Assembly (NCBI GenBank): GCA_014800785.1
Contig: JAAVFK010000018.1
Coordinates: 260,019 to 296,414, forward strand
Direction of reading: 5' to 3'
Length of the DNA stretch: 36,396 nucleotides
From: Bacteroidales bacterium
GTDB lineage: Bacteria > Bacteroidota > Bacteroidia > Bacteroidales > Muribaculaceae
This document shows positions 1 through 7,535 of this stretch, one piece after another; position 1 is the stretch's first letter; the number at the start of each line of letters is the position of its first letter. The position numbers and the translations under genes were made by a program. The notes under the pieces were generated by a model that searched no databases, had not been told where the DNA came from, and saw only the letters and a list, made by a program, of their open reading frames with translations.

Positions 1-1014
1 AAGGATCTCGGCGTGAAGGCCTGCCAGATGGAAGACGAGATCGCCGGCGTCTGCTCGGCAATCGGCGCTTCTTTCGCCGGCCACCTCGCAGTGACCACCA
101 CCTCCGGCCCCGGCCTCGCCCTCAAGAGCGAAGGTATCGGTCTGGCCGTGATGGCCGAGCTGCCCCTCGTGATCGTAGACGTACAGCGCGGCGGTCCCTC
201 GACGGGTCTGCCGACCAAGACAGAACAGACCGATCTCATGCAGGCCCTCTATGGCCGCAACGGCGAGTCTCCCCTCTGTGTCGTTTCCGCTGTCAGCCCG
301 ACAGACTGTTTCCAGATGGCTTTCGAGGCCGCGCGCATCGCCGTTGAATATATGACTCCCGTGATTCTCCTGACCGATGCCTTCATCGCCAACGGTTCGT
401 CCGCATGGCGCATCCCCGAAGCTCAGGACTATCCGGAGATCAAACCCAAATATGTGACTCCCGAAATGATCGAGAAGGGATGGAAGCCCTATGACCGCGA
501 TCCGGAAACTCTCTCACGCTTCTGGGCTATCCCGGGCATGGAGAATGCCATGCACCGCGTAGGCGGTCTCGAAAAAGACGAGCACACTTCGGTGATCTCG
601 ACCGATGGTGCCAACCACGAGCACATGGTCAAGCTCCGTCGCGAGAAGATCGCGCGTATCGCCGACTCGATCCCCGAACTGACCATCATGGGCAAATCCG
701 ACGCGAAGACTATCCTCGTGGGCTGGGGCGGCACTTTCGGCCACCTCTACACCGCATGTGAGGAACTCAACGCATCGGGCACCGAGGTTGCCTTCGCACA
801 GTTCCGCTACATCAACCCGATGCCGAAGAACGCGCTCAAGACCCTCGAGAAATATGACAACATCATCGTCGCCGAGCTGAACACCGGCATGTTCGCCGAC
901 TATCTCCAGCAGCATCTCCCCGGCAAGACAATCAAGCGCATCAATAAGATCGAAGGCCAGCCTTTCATGGTCAAGGAGATCGTAGACGGCGTGATCAAAC
1001 ACATAAACAACTGA
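1..1014 (+). CDS. korA: 2-oxoacid:ferredoxin oxidoreductase alpha subunit, C-terminal part (partial)
   Basis: The reading frame is open from the first base, so the gene starts upstream and only about 337 C-terminal residues are visible. The fragment carries the conserved stretch QRGGPSTGLPTKTEQTDL typical of 2-oxoglutarate:ferredoxin oxidoreductase alpha subunits, preceded by TTTSGPGL, and ends with the C-terminal swivel domain (AELNTGMFADYL). With KorB it would decarboxylate 2-oxoglutarate (or a related 2-oxoacid) to the acyl-CoA while reducing ferredoxin in the cytoplasm, supporting anaerobic carbon metabolism. In Bacteroidales this subunit is usually a gamma-alpha fusion of about 600 residues; the gamma part would lie outside the window. 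korB follows after 10 bp, so the two are one operon. Substrate specificity cannot be fixed from sequence alone. Confidence 0.93.
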   Translation, partial: KDLGVKACQMEDEIAGVCSAIGASFAGHLAVTTTSGPGLALKSEGIGLAVMAELPLVIVDVQRGGPSTGLPTKTEQTDLMQALYGRNGESPLCVVSAVSPTDCFQMAFEAARIAVEYMTPVILLTDAFIANGSSAWRIPEAQDYPEIKPKYVTPEMIEKGWKPYDRDPETLSRFWAIPGMENAMHRVGGLEKDEHTSVISTDGANHEHMVKLRREKIARIADSIPELTIMGKSDAKTILVGWGGTFGHLYTACEELNASGTEVAFAQFRYINPMPKNALKTLEKYDNIIVAELNTGMFADYLQQHLPGKTIKRINKIEGQPFMVKEIVDGVIKHINN

Positions 1015-1024
1015 TTCTGAACCC

Positions 1025-2047
1025 ATGGAAAAAGATACCTGTATCTTCGCCGCCGGCGATTTCAAGAACTCTCAGAGCGTAAGATGGTGTCCCGGATGCG
1101 GTGACCATGCCATCCTCAACGTGCTCCATAAGGCCATGGCCAGAATCGGCGTGGCTCCCAAAGATACCGTAGTCGTTTCGGGTATCGGATGCTCCTCGCG
1201 TCTGCCCTACTACATGAACACCTACGGCATGCACACCATCCACGGACGTGCAGCCGCTATCGCCACGGGCGTCAAGACCGCCCGTCCCGATCTGACCGTA
1301 TGGCAGGTTTCGGGAGACGGCGACGGTCTGGCAATCGGCGGTAACCACTTCATCCACGCGATGCGCCGCAACATCGACCTGAACATCCTCCTGTTCAACA
1401 ACAAGATCTACGGTCTGACCAAGGGTCAGTACTCTCCGACCTCCGACCGCGGAACCATCACCAAGTCGTCGCCCTACGGCACGACGGAGGATCCGTTCAT
1501 CCCGGCCGAACTCTGCTTCGGCGCACGCGGCAACTTCTTTGCCCGCAGCTTCGACATCTCGCTTGACACCACTCTCGAAGTGATGGTGGCCGCAGCCAAG
1601 CACAAGGGTGCTTCTGTGGTGGAAATCATGCAGAACTGCGTGATCTTCAACAACGGCATCCACTCCTATATGAGCGATAAAGATGCACGTTTCGACCACA
1701 CCATCCATCTCCGCCACGGAGAGAAGATGCTCTTCGGTAAAGACCTTGAGAAGGGTCTCGTCCAAGACGGTTTCGGTCTGAAAGCGGTGACTGTCGGTGA
1801 AGACGGCTACACGCTCGAGGACGTGCTCGTCCACGATGCACACTGCAAGTCAAACCTGCTCCAGCAGCAGCTCGCAATGATGGACGGACATGATCTTCCG
1901 CTGGCAATCGGCGTCATACGTGACTTCGACGCTCCCACCTACGAAGCCGAGGTTGAGGCTCAGGTGCGCACCGTCCAGGAGAAGAAGGGCTTCACCTCCC
2001 TCCGCGACATGATCACCAAAACAATGGAGACCTGGGAAGTGAAATAA
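1025..2047 (+). CDS. korB: 2-oxoacid:ferredoxin oxidoreductase beta subunit
   Basis: The 340-residue protein is the thiamine-diphosphate-binding partner of the upstream alpha subunit. It shows the CPGCG cluster motif (C22, C25), a further Cys in SGIGCSS (C56) and another in MQNC near residue 205, which together match the [4Fe-4S] ligands of this family. The ThDP/Mg motif is GDGDGLAIGG followed by LLFNNKIYGLTKGQYSPT. The length is in the normal KorB range. Its start codon lies 10 bp after the korA stop, and a strong hairpin terminator begins 27 bp after its own stop, so korAB appears to end the transcript. Nothing in the sequence looks damaged. Confidence 0.95.
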   Translation: MEKDTCIFAAGDFKNSQSVRWCPGCGDHAILNVLHKAMARIGVAPKDTVVVSGIGCSSRLPYYMNTYGMHTIHGRAAAIATGVKTARPDLTVWQVSGDGDGLAIGGNHFIHAMRRNIDLNILLFNNKIYGLTKGQYSPTSDRGTITKSSPYGTTEDPFIPAELCFGARGNFFARSFDISLDTTLEVMVAAAKHKGASVVEIMQNCVIFNNGIHSYMSDKDARFDHTIHLRHGEKMLFGKDLEKGLVQDGFGLKAVTVGEDGYTLEDVLVHDAHCKSNLLQQQLAMMDGHDLPLAIGVIRDFDAPTYEAEVEAQVRTVQEKKGFTSLRDMITKTMETWEVK

Positions 2048-2073
2048 AACCTCCCGCTATCATATAAACGAAC

Positions 2074-2112
2074 AATCGGGTGTCCGGAATCAATTCCGGA
2101 CACCCGATTTCA
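2074..2112 (+). terminator. Strong hairpin terminator after korB
   Basis: A perfect 17-bp inverted repeat (2074-2090 with 2093-2109) is followed by a short T run. It lies just after the korB stop and separates korAB from the WYL regulator promoter. Confidence 0.9.
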
Positions 2113-2164
2113 TAGTATATTCAAGAATCTTCTCACGACATTTTATAGTGTCGCGAAAAAGTTA

Positions 2165-2172
2165 TATCTTTG
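2165..2172 (+). promoter_or_regulatory. Bacteroidetes -7 box for the WYL regulator gene
   Basis: TATCTTTG matches the Bacteroidetes -7 consensus TAnnTTTG. No exact TTG is seen about 20 bp upstream; the region there is a TTTTA run. It lies 35 bp before the ATG at 2208, giving a leader of roughly 30 nt. Confidence 0.6.
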
Positions 2173-2207
2173 GGGGATAAATAATTTAATGGCTAAATGC
2201 TTTAATT

Positions 2208-3104
2208 ATGGGTAAGGATCTGATCGGAAGATATGTCTGGATCGTCGATACGCTTCAGCGTTACCGGCGGCTGACAAAGAGCGAGCTTAACGACCTGTGG
2301 ATGCGGTCGCGGTTCTCGGACGGCAATCCGCTGCCCGACCGGACATTCTATCACTATCGGCGCGGAATCGAGGACAATTTCCATATCGAGGTGAAGTGTA
2401 ACTCCGCCGGCGAGTACTATATTGACAACACGTCGGGATCGCGCAACGCGCGCAATATAGCCAATATGCTGATCGACTCCTATGCGGTGACCGACGCCCT
2501 GCGCGATTCTTTCGCAGCCTCGGCTCATATCGAAGTCGAAGACGTTCCCTCAGCACGAGAGTTCCTGCCGTCGGTTCTGGAGGCTATCGAGTCGAAACAC
2601 AAGATCCGGTTCACCTACGCCGGGTTCAACCGTTCGCGCGCGGAACACGACATCGTTTTCCATCCATATCATTTGAAGCGGTATAAACAACGGTGGTATA
2701 TGCTCGGTTGGAAGGAGAAGTCAAACGGCATCCGCACCTATGCCCTCGATCGTGTCCGGGAGATGGTCATCGAAACCGAACAGTTCGAGATCCCTGAAGA
2801 TTTCAGTCCTGAGGAGCATTTCGGCAATATCATCGGCGTCACATCGAGCCATGCCGAAGAACGGGTCGTCCGCCTGCGCACGACTCCCGTCCAGGCGAAA
2901 TACTTCCGCGCACTCCCCCTCCACTCCTCCCAATCTGAGGAGATCCACGACGACTACTCGATCTTTACCTATAAGCTGAAGCTCAATTACGAGCTCGTCA
3001 GCGAGATTACAGCACTCGGCGATCAAGTCAAAGTACTTGACCCGCCGGAACTCGCGGTGATGGTCAAGACACGCCTCCGCGACGCACTCCAGCAATACTA
3101 CTGA
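2208..3104 (+). CDS. WYL-domain transcriptional regulator
   Basis: The 298-residue protein has an N-terminal region (about 1-75) that resembles a winged helix-turn-helix, then a WYL domain at about 125-205 with the signature RWYMLGW (162-168) and DRV (181-183), then a WCX-type C-terminal extension (about 215-298). WYL proteins are ligand- or nucleic-acid-sensing regulators; in bacteria many control DNA-damage, defence or mobile-element genes. It is monocistronic here, with its own -7 box upstream and a terminator downstream, so its target is not evident from context. The nearby HTH/DUF3990 cassette is one possible target, but nothing directly links them. Confidence 0.88.
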   Translation: MGKDLIGRYVWIVDTLQRYRRLTKSELNDLWMRSRFSDGNPLPDRTFYHYRRGIEDNFHIEVKCNSAGEYYIDNTSGSRNARNIANMLIDSYAVTDALRDSFAASAHIEVEDVPSAREFLPSVLEAIESKHKIRFTYAGFNRSRAEHDIVFHPYHLKRYKQRWYMLGWKEKSNGIRTYALDRVREMVIETEQFEIPEDFSPEEHFGNIIGVTSSHAEERVVRLRTTPVQAKYFRALPLHSSQSEEIHDDYSIFTYKLKLNYELVSEITALGDQVKVLDPPELAVMVKTRLRDALQQYY

Positions 3105-3229
3105 TTCTGACCCCCCGGACTCCGGTGACTACCACTCCGCGATAAGCGGGAGCAGGGAATAGCGGGGAGAGGGATAATGTAAACAGAGTAATAGTGAGCG
3201 GAAACGAATGTCATCTGCACGCAAACAAT

Positions 3230-3253
3230 AAAGGCGCCTTTCGGGCGCCTTTT
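3230..3253 (+). terminator. Rho-independent terminator after the WYL gene
   Basis: A 9-bp stem (3230-3238 with 3244-3252), AAAGGCGCC / GGCGCCTTT, has a 5-nt loop and ends in a T run. It lies 125 bp after the WYL stop. The stretch 3105-3229 before it holds nothing I recognise. Confidence 0.88.
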
Positions 3254-3296
3254 ATCATGGTGTCAATAAGACTTTGCGTTGTCAATAAGAACCGTA

Positions 3297-3340
3297 GGTG
3301 TCACTGAGGTATCATTGAGGTGTTATTGTGGTGTCACTGA
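3297..3340. repeat. Four tandem 11-bp degenerate repeats
   Basis: Four consecutive units follow the pattern GGTGTCACTGA: 3297-3307, 3308-3318, 3319-3329 and 3330-3340. Units 1 and 4 are identical; units 2 and 3 differ by a few bases. A related copy (GGTGTCAATAA) is at 3259-3269. The array ends 5 bp from the stop codon of the minus-strand gene at 3345-3728. As 11 is not a multiple of 3, it is unlikely to be former coding repeats. Confidence 0.75.
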
Positions 3341-3344
3341 GAGC

Positions 3345-3728
3345 TCACACGGGCGCATCGGCATACGGTGCGTTGTTGTTGAGTGTCTTGTTTGCGTTCA
3401 TATCGCGAACTTCCTTTGCCAGGAGTTTCTTGATCGAGTCGATAGCCGCCGCGTCAAGCACGGGATATGAGGCATATTTATCGCGGTGCTCCCAATCCAC
3501 CTCGGTCACCTTGGGCGAAGTGTAGTAGGCGAATGTCTCATCGGGGAATTCCTTCTTGAGATATTCGTTGAGTTCGTTCTCGATTTCCGTGAAAGGAGCG
3601 GAATGGACCAGCGCATGGGGATCGAGCGCGTCGGCATATTCCATTCTATATTTCCTGGAGTCTCCAAAAGAGACGATAAAGAGTCTATTGGTCTTTTCCA
3701 TAGTATCCTGCGTTTTTGTGTTTTCCAT
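3345..3728 (-). CDS. Hypothetical protein, 127 aa
   Basis: I do not recognise a family. The protein is small, acidic and soluble, with no signal peptide or membrane segment. The first methionine gives 127 residues; an internal Met at position 10 (MEKTNRLF) is an equally plausible start. The central part is rich in charged residues (FTEIENELNEYLKKEF) and the C-terminal third (IDSIKKLLAKEVRDM) is probably helical. The last residues are low-complexity (NNNAPYADAPV). It sits alone on the minus strand, divergent from the HTH/DUF3990 cassette, with 11-bp tandem repeats just after its stop. No promoter of the TAnnTTTG type was found in the 220 bp upstream. Confidence 0.65.
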   Translation of the reverse strand: MENTKTQDTMEKTNRLFIVSFGDSRKYRMEYADALDPHALVHSAPFTEIENELNEYLKKEFPDETFAYYTSPKVTEVDWEHRDKYASYPVLDAAAIDSIKKLLAKEVRDMNANKTLNNNAPYADAPV

Positions 3729-3910
3729 AGATGATCAGAGGCCGCACACCGGCCCCTACATATTGACAACAACCCCTCTCGCCAAATGGTTCACTCCCCA
3801 CCCTCATCAACGCTCCACAACCCCCAAATCCACATACCCTTCGTCAATATATCCCCGAGGAACATCTATCTATTCCAGAGGAGAGGAAAAACTATGGCTC
3901 CTTCCAATTG

Positions 3911-3941
3911 TTGCTAATATTAGAAACTTTCATTATCTTTG
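3911..3941 (+). promoter_or_regulatory. Promoter of the HTH/DUF3990/DUF3791 cassette
   Basis: TTG at 3911-3913, a 20-bp spacer and TATCTTTG at 3934-3941 match the Bacteroidetes promoter. The start codon at 3950 is only 8 bp beyond the -7 box, so the mRNA would be almost leaderless. The stretch 3729-3910 upstream is AT-rich, without a gene or another clear signal. Confidence 0.75.
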
Positions 3942-3949
3942 TGGAAAAT

Positions 3950-4378
3950 ATGACAAGCAAGATAGAAGACATAGGCCGACTTTTTCAAAAAAGGAGGAAA
4001 GAATTGGGAATAACCCAAGCACAGCTGGGTGAGCGGTGCGGTGTGACCAAATCCGAAATCTCAAAGATTGAACATGGCAGACCTATTACATTTTCCACCA
4101 TCAACAAGTTGTCGGAGGCGCTTGGGGTGTCTGCGGAAATAGCACTCAGACCCAATATTCCGGTCTCATCCGACATGATTCACTTCGTGGTGATGAGCAT
4201 GGGGCTGTTCGCACGCCAATATAACCTGACAAAAAAAGAGGCTTGCAATTATCTTTCAAGATTCAAGGGACTCCGGTTCTCAATAGATAACTATGAAGCC
4301 GAACATCAGCTGTCCCTGCGTGACTGCGTAGAGGATATGTATGCCGTCTGCAAAAGAAACGGAGGTGAAGCGGTATGA
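3950..4378 (+). CDS. XRE-family helix-turn-helix regulator (putative antitoxin)
   Basis: The 142-residue protein has an N-terminal HTH of the Cro/C1 type at about residues 8-62 (IGRLFQKRRKELGITQAQLG, then KSEISKIEHG). The C-terminal 75 residues have no motif I recognise. An in-frame upstream ATG at 3908 would overlap the promoter, so the Met at 3950 directly before the HTH is preferred. It is the first gene of a three-gene operon and overlaps the next gene by the ATGA at 4375-4378. By analogy with HTH-first toxin-antitoxin operons, it probably represses its own promoter and may neutralise the downstream protein; this is inference. The DNA is visibly more AT-rich than the flanking housekeeping genes. 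Confidence 0.88.
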   Translation: MTSKIEDIGRLFQKRRKELGITQAQLGERCGVTKSEISKIEHGRPITFSTINKLSEALGVSAEIALRPNIPVSSDMIHFVVMSMGLFARQYNLTKKEACNYLSRFKGLRFSIDNYEAEHQLSLRDCVEDMYAVCKRNGGEAV

Positions 4379-4848
4379 TACTCTATCATGGCTCCAACCA
4401 ACCGATATGCACAATCGATCTGTCCAAAGGGAAGAAGAACAAGGATTTCGGAAGAGGATTCTATACCACCCATCTTCGCGAACAGGCTGAATTCTGGTCT
4501 CAACGGATAGCCGACCGCTTCGGAGGGACACCGACCGTCACTGAATTTGAATTCGATATGGATGCCGCCGTTAAGGATGGTCTGAACATAAAGATATTCG
4601 AAAAACCTGATAAGGAGTGGGCTTTGTTCGTTATGGCCAACAGACGGGAAAGTGAAGAAGAGGTCAGACACGATTACGACATCGTCATCGGCCCTGTGGC
4701 CGACGACCGGATGGCCCGTCTGTTCGGACTCTATGACATGGAGATCATTGACCTTGACGCCGTGGTTGCGGGACTAATTTATAAAGATCTGAACTCACAA
4801 TATTTCTTTGCGACCGAACGCTCGCTCAGCTATATATGGAAACGATGA
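4375..4848 (+). CDS. DUF3990 protein, ADP-ribosyltransferase-like (putative toxin)
   Basis: The 157-residue protein begins ILYHGSN and continues DFGRGFYTT, the two hallmarks of DUF3990. That family has been placed by sequence analysis in the ADP-ribosyltransferase-like fold; the His of YHGS and the Tyr of GFYTT would correspond to NAD-binding positions. The middle contains VIGPVADDRM and the end QYFFATERSLSYI, also typical. No signal peptide or membrane segment is visible, so a cytoplasmic role is likely. The gene overlaps its neighbours on both sides by ATGA (4375-4378 and 4845-4848), indicating translational coupling to the HTH protein and the DUF3791-like protein. A toxin role is inferred from fold and context; the substrate is unknown. 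Confidence 0.82.
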   Translation: MILYHGSNQPICTIDLSKGKKNKDFGRGFYTTHLREQAEFWSQRIADRFGGTPTVTEFEFDMDAAVKDGLNIKIFEKPDKEWALFVMANRRESEEEVRHDYDIVIGPVADDRMARLFGLYDMEIIDLDAVVAGLIYKDLNSQYFFATERSLSYIWKR

Positions 4849-5087
4849 AAGAACAGGAGAACACTTTTAATTTTCTGGTCGAGTTCATCACTTCAAAGGT
4901 GGTGGAATGGATAATACGTGACGAAAGGATCGCAATAGAGGAGGCGCTGGTGCAGTTCCACAATTCCGAAACATTCGAGAAACTGTGTGAACCGAAAACC
5001 GGAATGTACATCGAAAGTCCAGCCTACGTCTATGAAATATATAGAGAGGAGCTGAAAAGAGGGACCATCAAAGGGTTGACCGAATAA
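4845..5087 (+). CDS. DUF3791-like small protein
   Basis: This 80-residue protein has the pattern of DUF3791: an N-terminal helix (FLVEFITSKVVEW), then EEALVQFHNSETFEKL, then TGMYIESPAYVYEIYREEL. The start at 4845 is chosen because it gives an ATGA overlap with the DUF3990 stop, as at the previous junction; an in-frame ATG at 4836 would add three residues. DUF3791 proteins often sit next to DUF3990 genes, so it may be a partner or accessory antitoxin. No catalytic motif is visible. The family assignment is from memory of the pattern and is less certain than that of its neighbour. Confidence 0.7.
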   Translation: MKEQENTFNFLVEFITSKVVEWIIRDERIAIEEALVQFHNSETFEKLCEPKTGMYIESPAYVYEIYREELKRGTIKGLTE

Positions 5088-5161
5088 ACTTCAACACCGG
5101 CGCACGTAGATATAAATGAGTCTCCGCAGTCATTCAAAAATCCCCACTATGTTTTTTGGGG

Positions 5162-5192
5162 TTGTGGATTCGCGCAATTATGGCTAACTTTG
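5162..5192 (+). promoter_or_regulatory. Promoter of ychF
   Basis: TTG at 5162-5164, a 20-bp spacer and TAACTTTG at 5185-5192 match the Bacteroidetes promoter exactly. Transcription would start near 5196, giving a leader of about 120 nt before the ychF ATG at 5316. Confidence 0.82.
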
Positions 5193-5198
5193 TAGGTT

Positions 5199-5283
5199 GA
5201 ACCGCCGGGGTAGCGTCGCGAAAGATGCTCGCGGGCGGATCAGAGGGACCGTCGGGGTCGCGTATTGCGCGCTGAGGCGGTTC
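5199..5283 (+). promoter_or_regulatory. Structured 5' leader of ychF
   Basis: The leader is closed by an 8-bp perfect stem, GAACCGCC (5199-5206) with GGCGGTTC (5276-5283). Shorter inverted repeats lie inside, for example CGCG on both sides of AAAGATGCT (5217-5233). The stem begins almost at the predicted transcription start. It does not match any riboswitch class I know. Confidence 0.5.
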
Positions 5284-5315
5284 TGATTTTCAATTGAATA
5301 TAATAGAATCAAGAT

Positions 5316-6419
5316 ATGGCATTGAAATGCGGTATTGTGGGTCTGCCTAACGTCGGCAAATCCACCCTCTTCAACTGTCTGAGCAACGCCAAGGCTCAGT
5401 CAGCAAACTTCCCTTTCTGTACGATCGAGCCCAACGTGGGCGTGATCACCGTTCCCGACGAGCGTCTCAACAAACTCGTCGAGATGTGCAACCCTAAGTC
5501 GACCGTACCCGCCACGGTCGAGATCGTCGACATCGCCGGTCTCGTGAAAGGTGCCTCCCAGGGTGAAGGCCTCGGCAACAAGTTCCTGGCCAATATCCGC
5601 GAGACAGACGCGATCCTTCACGTGCTCCGCTGTTTCGATGATGACAACATCACCCACGTCGACGGCAGCGTCGACCCCGTCCGAGATATGGAGATCATCA
5701 ACTACGAGCTACAGATCAAGGACCTCGAGACCGTGACCAACCGTCTGCAGAAGACCATCAAGGCCGCACAGACCGGCGGAGACAAGACCGCCAAGCTTCA
5801 GGCCGACGTCCTCACCCGCTTCAAGGAAGCGCTCGAAGCCGGTAAACCGGCGCGCAGCGTAGAGTTCGAGACCAAGGATGAACAGAAGTTCGCCCGCGAC
5901 CTCTTCCTCCTGACCACCAAGCCTGTGCTCTACGTCTGCAACGTAGACGACGCCTCGGCTGCCACCGGCAACAAGTATGTAGATGCTGTCCGCAAGGCGA
6001 TCGAGGGAACCGGCTCGGGCCTTATGGTCGTAGCGGCTCAGACCGAGAGCGAGATCGCCGAACTCGACACCTATGAGGAGCGTCAGGAGTTTCTCGAAGA
6101 GATCGGCCTTAAGGAGTCGGGCGTAGCGCGTCTGATCCGCGCAGCCTATAACCTCCTCGACCTCCAGACCTACTTCACAGCCGGTCCCGACGAGGTTCGC
6201 GCCTGGACCTTCATGCGCAACACGAAGGCCCCCCAGGCAGCCGGAATCATCCACACCGACTTCGAGAAAGGCTTCATCCGCGCTGAAGTCATCAAATATG
6301 ATGACTTCGTGACGCTCGGCTCCGAGACAGCCGTCAAAGAAGCGGGCAAGATGGCCGTCGAAGGCAAGGAATATGTTGTCCAGGACGGCGACATCATGCA
6401 CTTCCGCTTTAACGTCTGA
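5316..6419 (+). CDS. ychF: YchF/OLA1-family redox-regulated ATPase
   Basis: The 367-residue protein is a P-loop Obg-related ATPase of the YchF family. The P-loop is GLPNVGKST (9-17), the G3 motif [10 protein letters not shown] (72-81), and the G4 position reads NVDD (209-212) rather than the NKxD of true GTPases, which is why the family prefers ATP. A coiled-coil region (about 130-200) and a C-terminal TGS domain (about 282-366, ending [10 protein letters not shown]) complete the usual architecture. YchF proteins bind ribosomes and affect stress responses and translation of leaderless or weak-start mRNAs. It is monocistronic, with a clear promoter, a structured leader and a terminator. Confidence 0.97.
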   Translation: MALKCGIVGLPNVGKSTLFNCLSNAKAQSANFPFCTIEPNVGVITVPDERLNKLVEMCNPKSTVPATVEIVDIAGLVKGASQGEGLGNKFLANIRETDAILHVLRCFDDDNITHVDGSVDPVRDMEIINYELQIKDLETVTNRLQKTIKAAQTGGDKTAKLQADVLTRFKEALEAGKPARSVEFETKDEQKFARDLFLLTTKPVLYVCNVDDASAATGNKYVDAVRKAIEGTGSGLMVVAAQTESEIAELDTYEERQEFLEEIGLKESGVARLIRAAYNLLDLQTYFTAGPDEVRAWTFMRNTKAPQAAGIIHTDFEKGFIRAEVIKYDDFVTLGSETAVKEAGKMAVEGKEYVVQDGDIMHFRFNV

Positions 6420-6441
6420 ACTTCACACACCCATAAAATAG

Positions 6442-6497
6442 CTGACTCCCTGTGGATAGAACCATATATTGGTCCATTTCCGCAGGGAGTCAGTTTG
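6442..6497. terminator. Bidirectional terminator between ychF and the lipoprotein gene
   Basis: A long inverted repeat, CTGACTCCCTGTGG (6442-6455) with CCGCAGGGAGTCAG (6480-6493), has an internal ACCA/TGGT hairpin. It is flanked by T runs on both strands and lies between two convergent genes. Confidence 0.88.
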
Positions 6498-6516
6498 TTT
6501 CCGTATGGAGGGAGGG

Positions 6517-6987
6517 TTACCAGACAACGCCGTTTACTCGGGCGTAGGCGTAGGTCATCACTCCGTTGGTGGAGTTCCAGCGCATGTAGAGTGTGCGGCC
6601 GCTGTCCGAGAACCAATAGTTCATCGTCGAGGCTTGGCCGCTCTCGTACTGGATATTGATCTGATAGTTGGAATAACCCGTGTTGGACTGCTGACACCAG
6701 TAGGCGATTCTTTCAGAGCGGGGACGGCTGTTGCGGTAGTAATAGTACTCACCGTCGCCGTTGCCGAAGAATTCAAGGAAGTTTGACTCATAGCCACCGA
6801 CAGCCGAGCCGTTGACGTTGATGAGTTGCCAGTAGCCGGTCAGACGCGAATCCTGGTAGTTCCAGCCTGAAGGTCCGAGAGGCGCCCAGATATCGTCATC
6901 GTCACAGGCAGTGAAGGCTGTGATAGCAAGAAATGTGGCCAGAATCAGGACCAGCCGGTTTCTAAATTTAGTAGATGTGTTCTTCAT
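6517..6987 (-). CDS. Surface-type lipoprotein, lipocalin-like, 156 aa
   Basis: The N-terminus has a positive stretch and hydrophobic core ending FTAC, so Cys28 is the probable lipidated residue. It is followed at once by four Asp residues (29-32), the acidic signal that in Bacteroidetes sends lipoproteins to the cell surface. The mature part is rich in Tyr, Asn, Ser and Gly with alternating beta-type segments, starting LTGYWQLINVNG, which resembles the small lipocalin-like lipoproteins of Bacteroidales; a precise family is not recognised. It lies 41 bp downstream of the CBS-ACT gene on the same strand and may be co-transcribed. Function is unknown. Confidence 0.78.
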   Translation of the reverse strand: MKNTSTKFRNRLVLILATFLAITAFTACDDDDIWAPLGPSGWNYQDSRLTGYWQLINVNGSAVGGYESNFLEFFGNGDGEYYYYRNSRPRSERIAYWCQQSNTGYSNYQINIQYESGQASTMNYWFSDSGRTLYMRWNSTNGVMTYAYARVNGVVW

Positions 6988-7028
6988 AGGGAGGCTTGGT
7001 TTGGGTTAGAGCATAAGCTGAAGAATAA

Positions 7029-7535
7029 TTATACATTAAGATAAAGCTGGAGCTCGCGCAGACGGCGCGAGGCCATTTCGAAGGCGCTGTCAACCCTGGC
7101 GTGGGTCTCGACGACGTCGAAACCATAGCGCTCGATGTTGCGGACCACATGGGTCGGGTCCTCGCAACGCAGACGCATGGTGACCCGGATCCGGCCATCG
7201 GCCGAGGGGGCGGTCCACAGACCGACCACATGTACGTCGGCATCTTCGGCAGCGTGGGTCAGCAGTGCCGCCGAGTAATCGGCCGGGACACATTCGACCT
7301 CGATGACGCTGCAGTCATCGCGCGCCGGGAGCAGACGGGCCACTCCGGCCAAAAGTGATTCGGTGTCGATCACACCGAGAAGCTGTTCTCCATCCGAAAC
7401 GCCTATCCGGTGATCGGGGGTGTCGAGAAGACGGGGAAGAACGTCGATCACGGGCATCGACGCCTCGACCGTCGCTAGCGTGGTCCCGATCGGTTCAGCC
7501 GGCTTCAGAGAAGAGATTATATCGCGTGCTGTCAT
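7029..7535 (-). CDS. CBS-ACT domain protein
   Basis: The 168-residue protein starts MTARDIISSLKP and has a CBS-like pair in the first half (PVIDVLPRLLDT, then HRIGVSDGEQLLGVIDTESLL) and an ACT-like half (VIEVECVPADYSAALL to FDVVETHA). Such proteins usually bind adenine nucleotides or small metabolites and act as cytoplasmic sensors. The start at 7535 is preferred over an in-frame ATG at 7670 because it is preceded by a good Shine-Dalgarno (AAGGAGA, minus strand around 7543-7549), rare in this window. In other Bacteroidales a CBS protein sits divergently next to an NAD kinase/pdxJ/ExbBD block. The pdxJ side is kept here, but no NAD kinase lies between. Confidence 0.82.
   Translation of the reverse strand: MTARDIISSLKPAEPIGTTLATVEASMPVIDVLPRLLDTPDHRIGVSDGEQLLGVIDTESLLAGVARLLPARDDCSVIEVECVPADYSAALLTHAAEDADVHVVGLWTAPSADGRIRVTMRLRCEDPTHVVRNIERYGFDVVETHARVDSAFEMASRRLRELQLYLNV

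Noticed and set aside
3279-3525. Small plus-strand frames across the 11-bp repeats
   Set aside because: They overlap the better-supported minus-strand gene and the repeat array, and have no conserved sequence features.
5199-5315. Known riboswitch in the ychF leader
   Set aside because: The long stem is real, but no conserved core of TPP, cobalamin, SAM, FMN, guanidine or other classes I know could be recognised.
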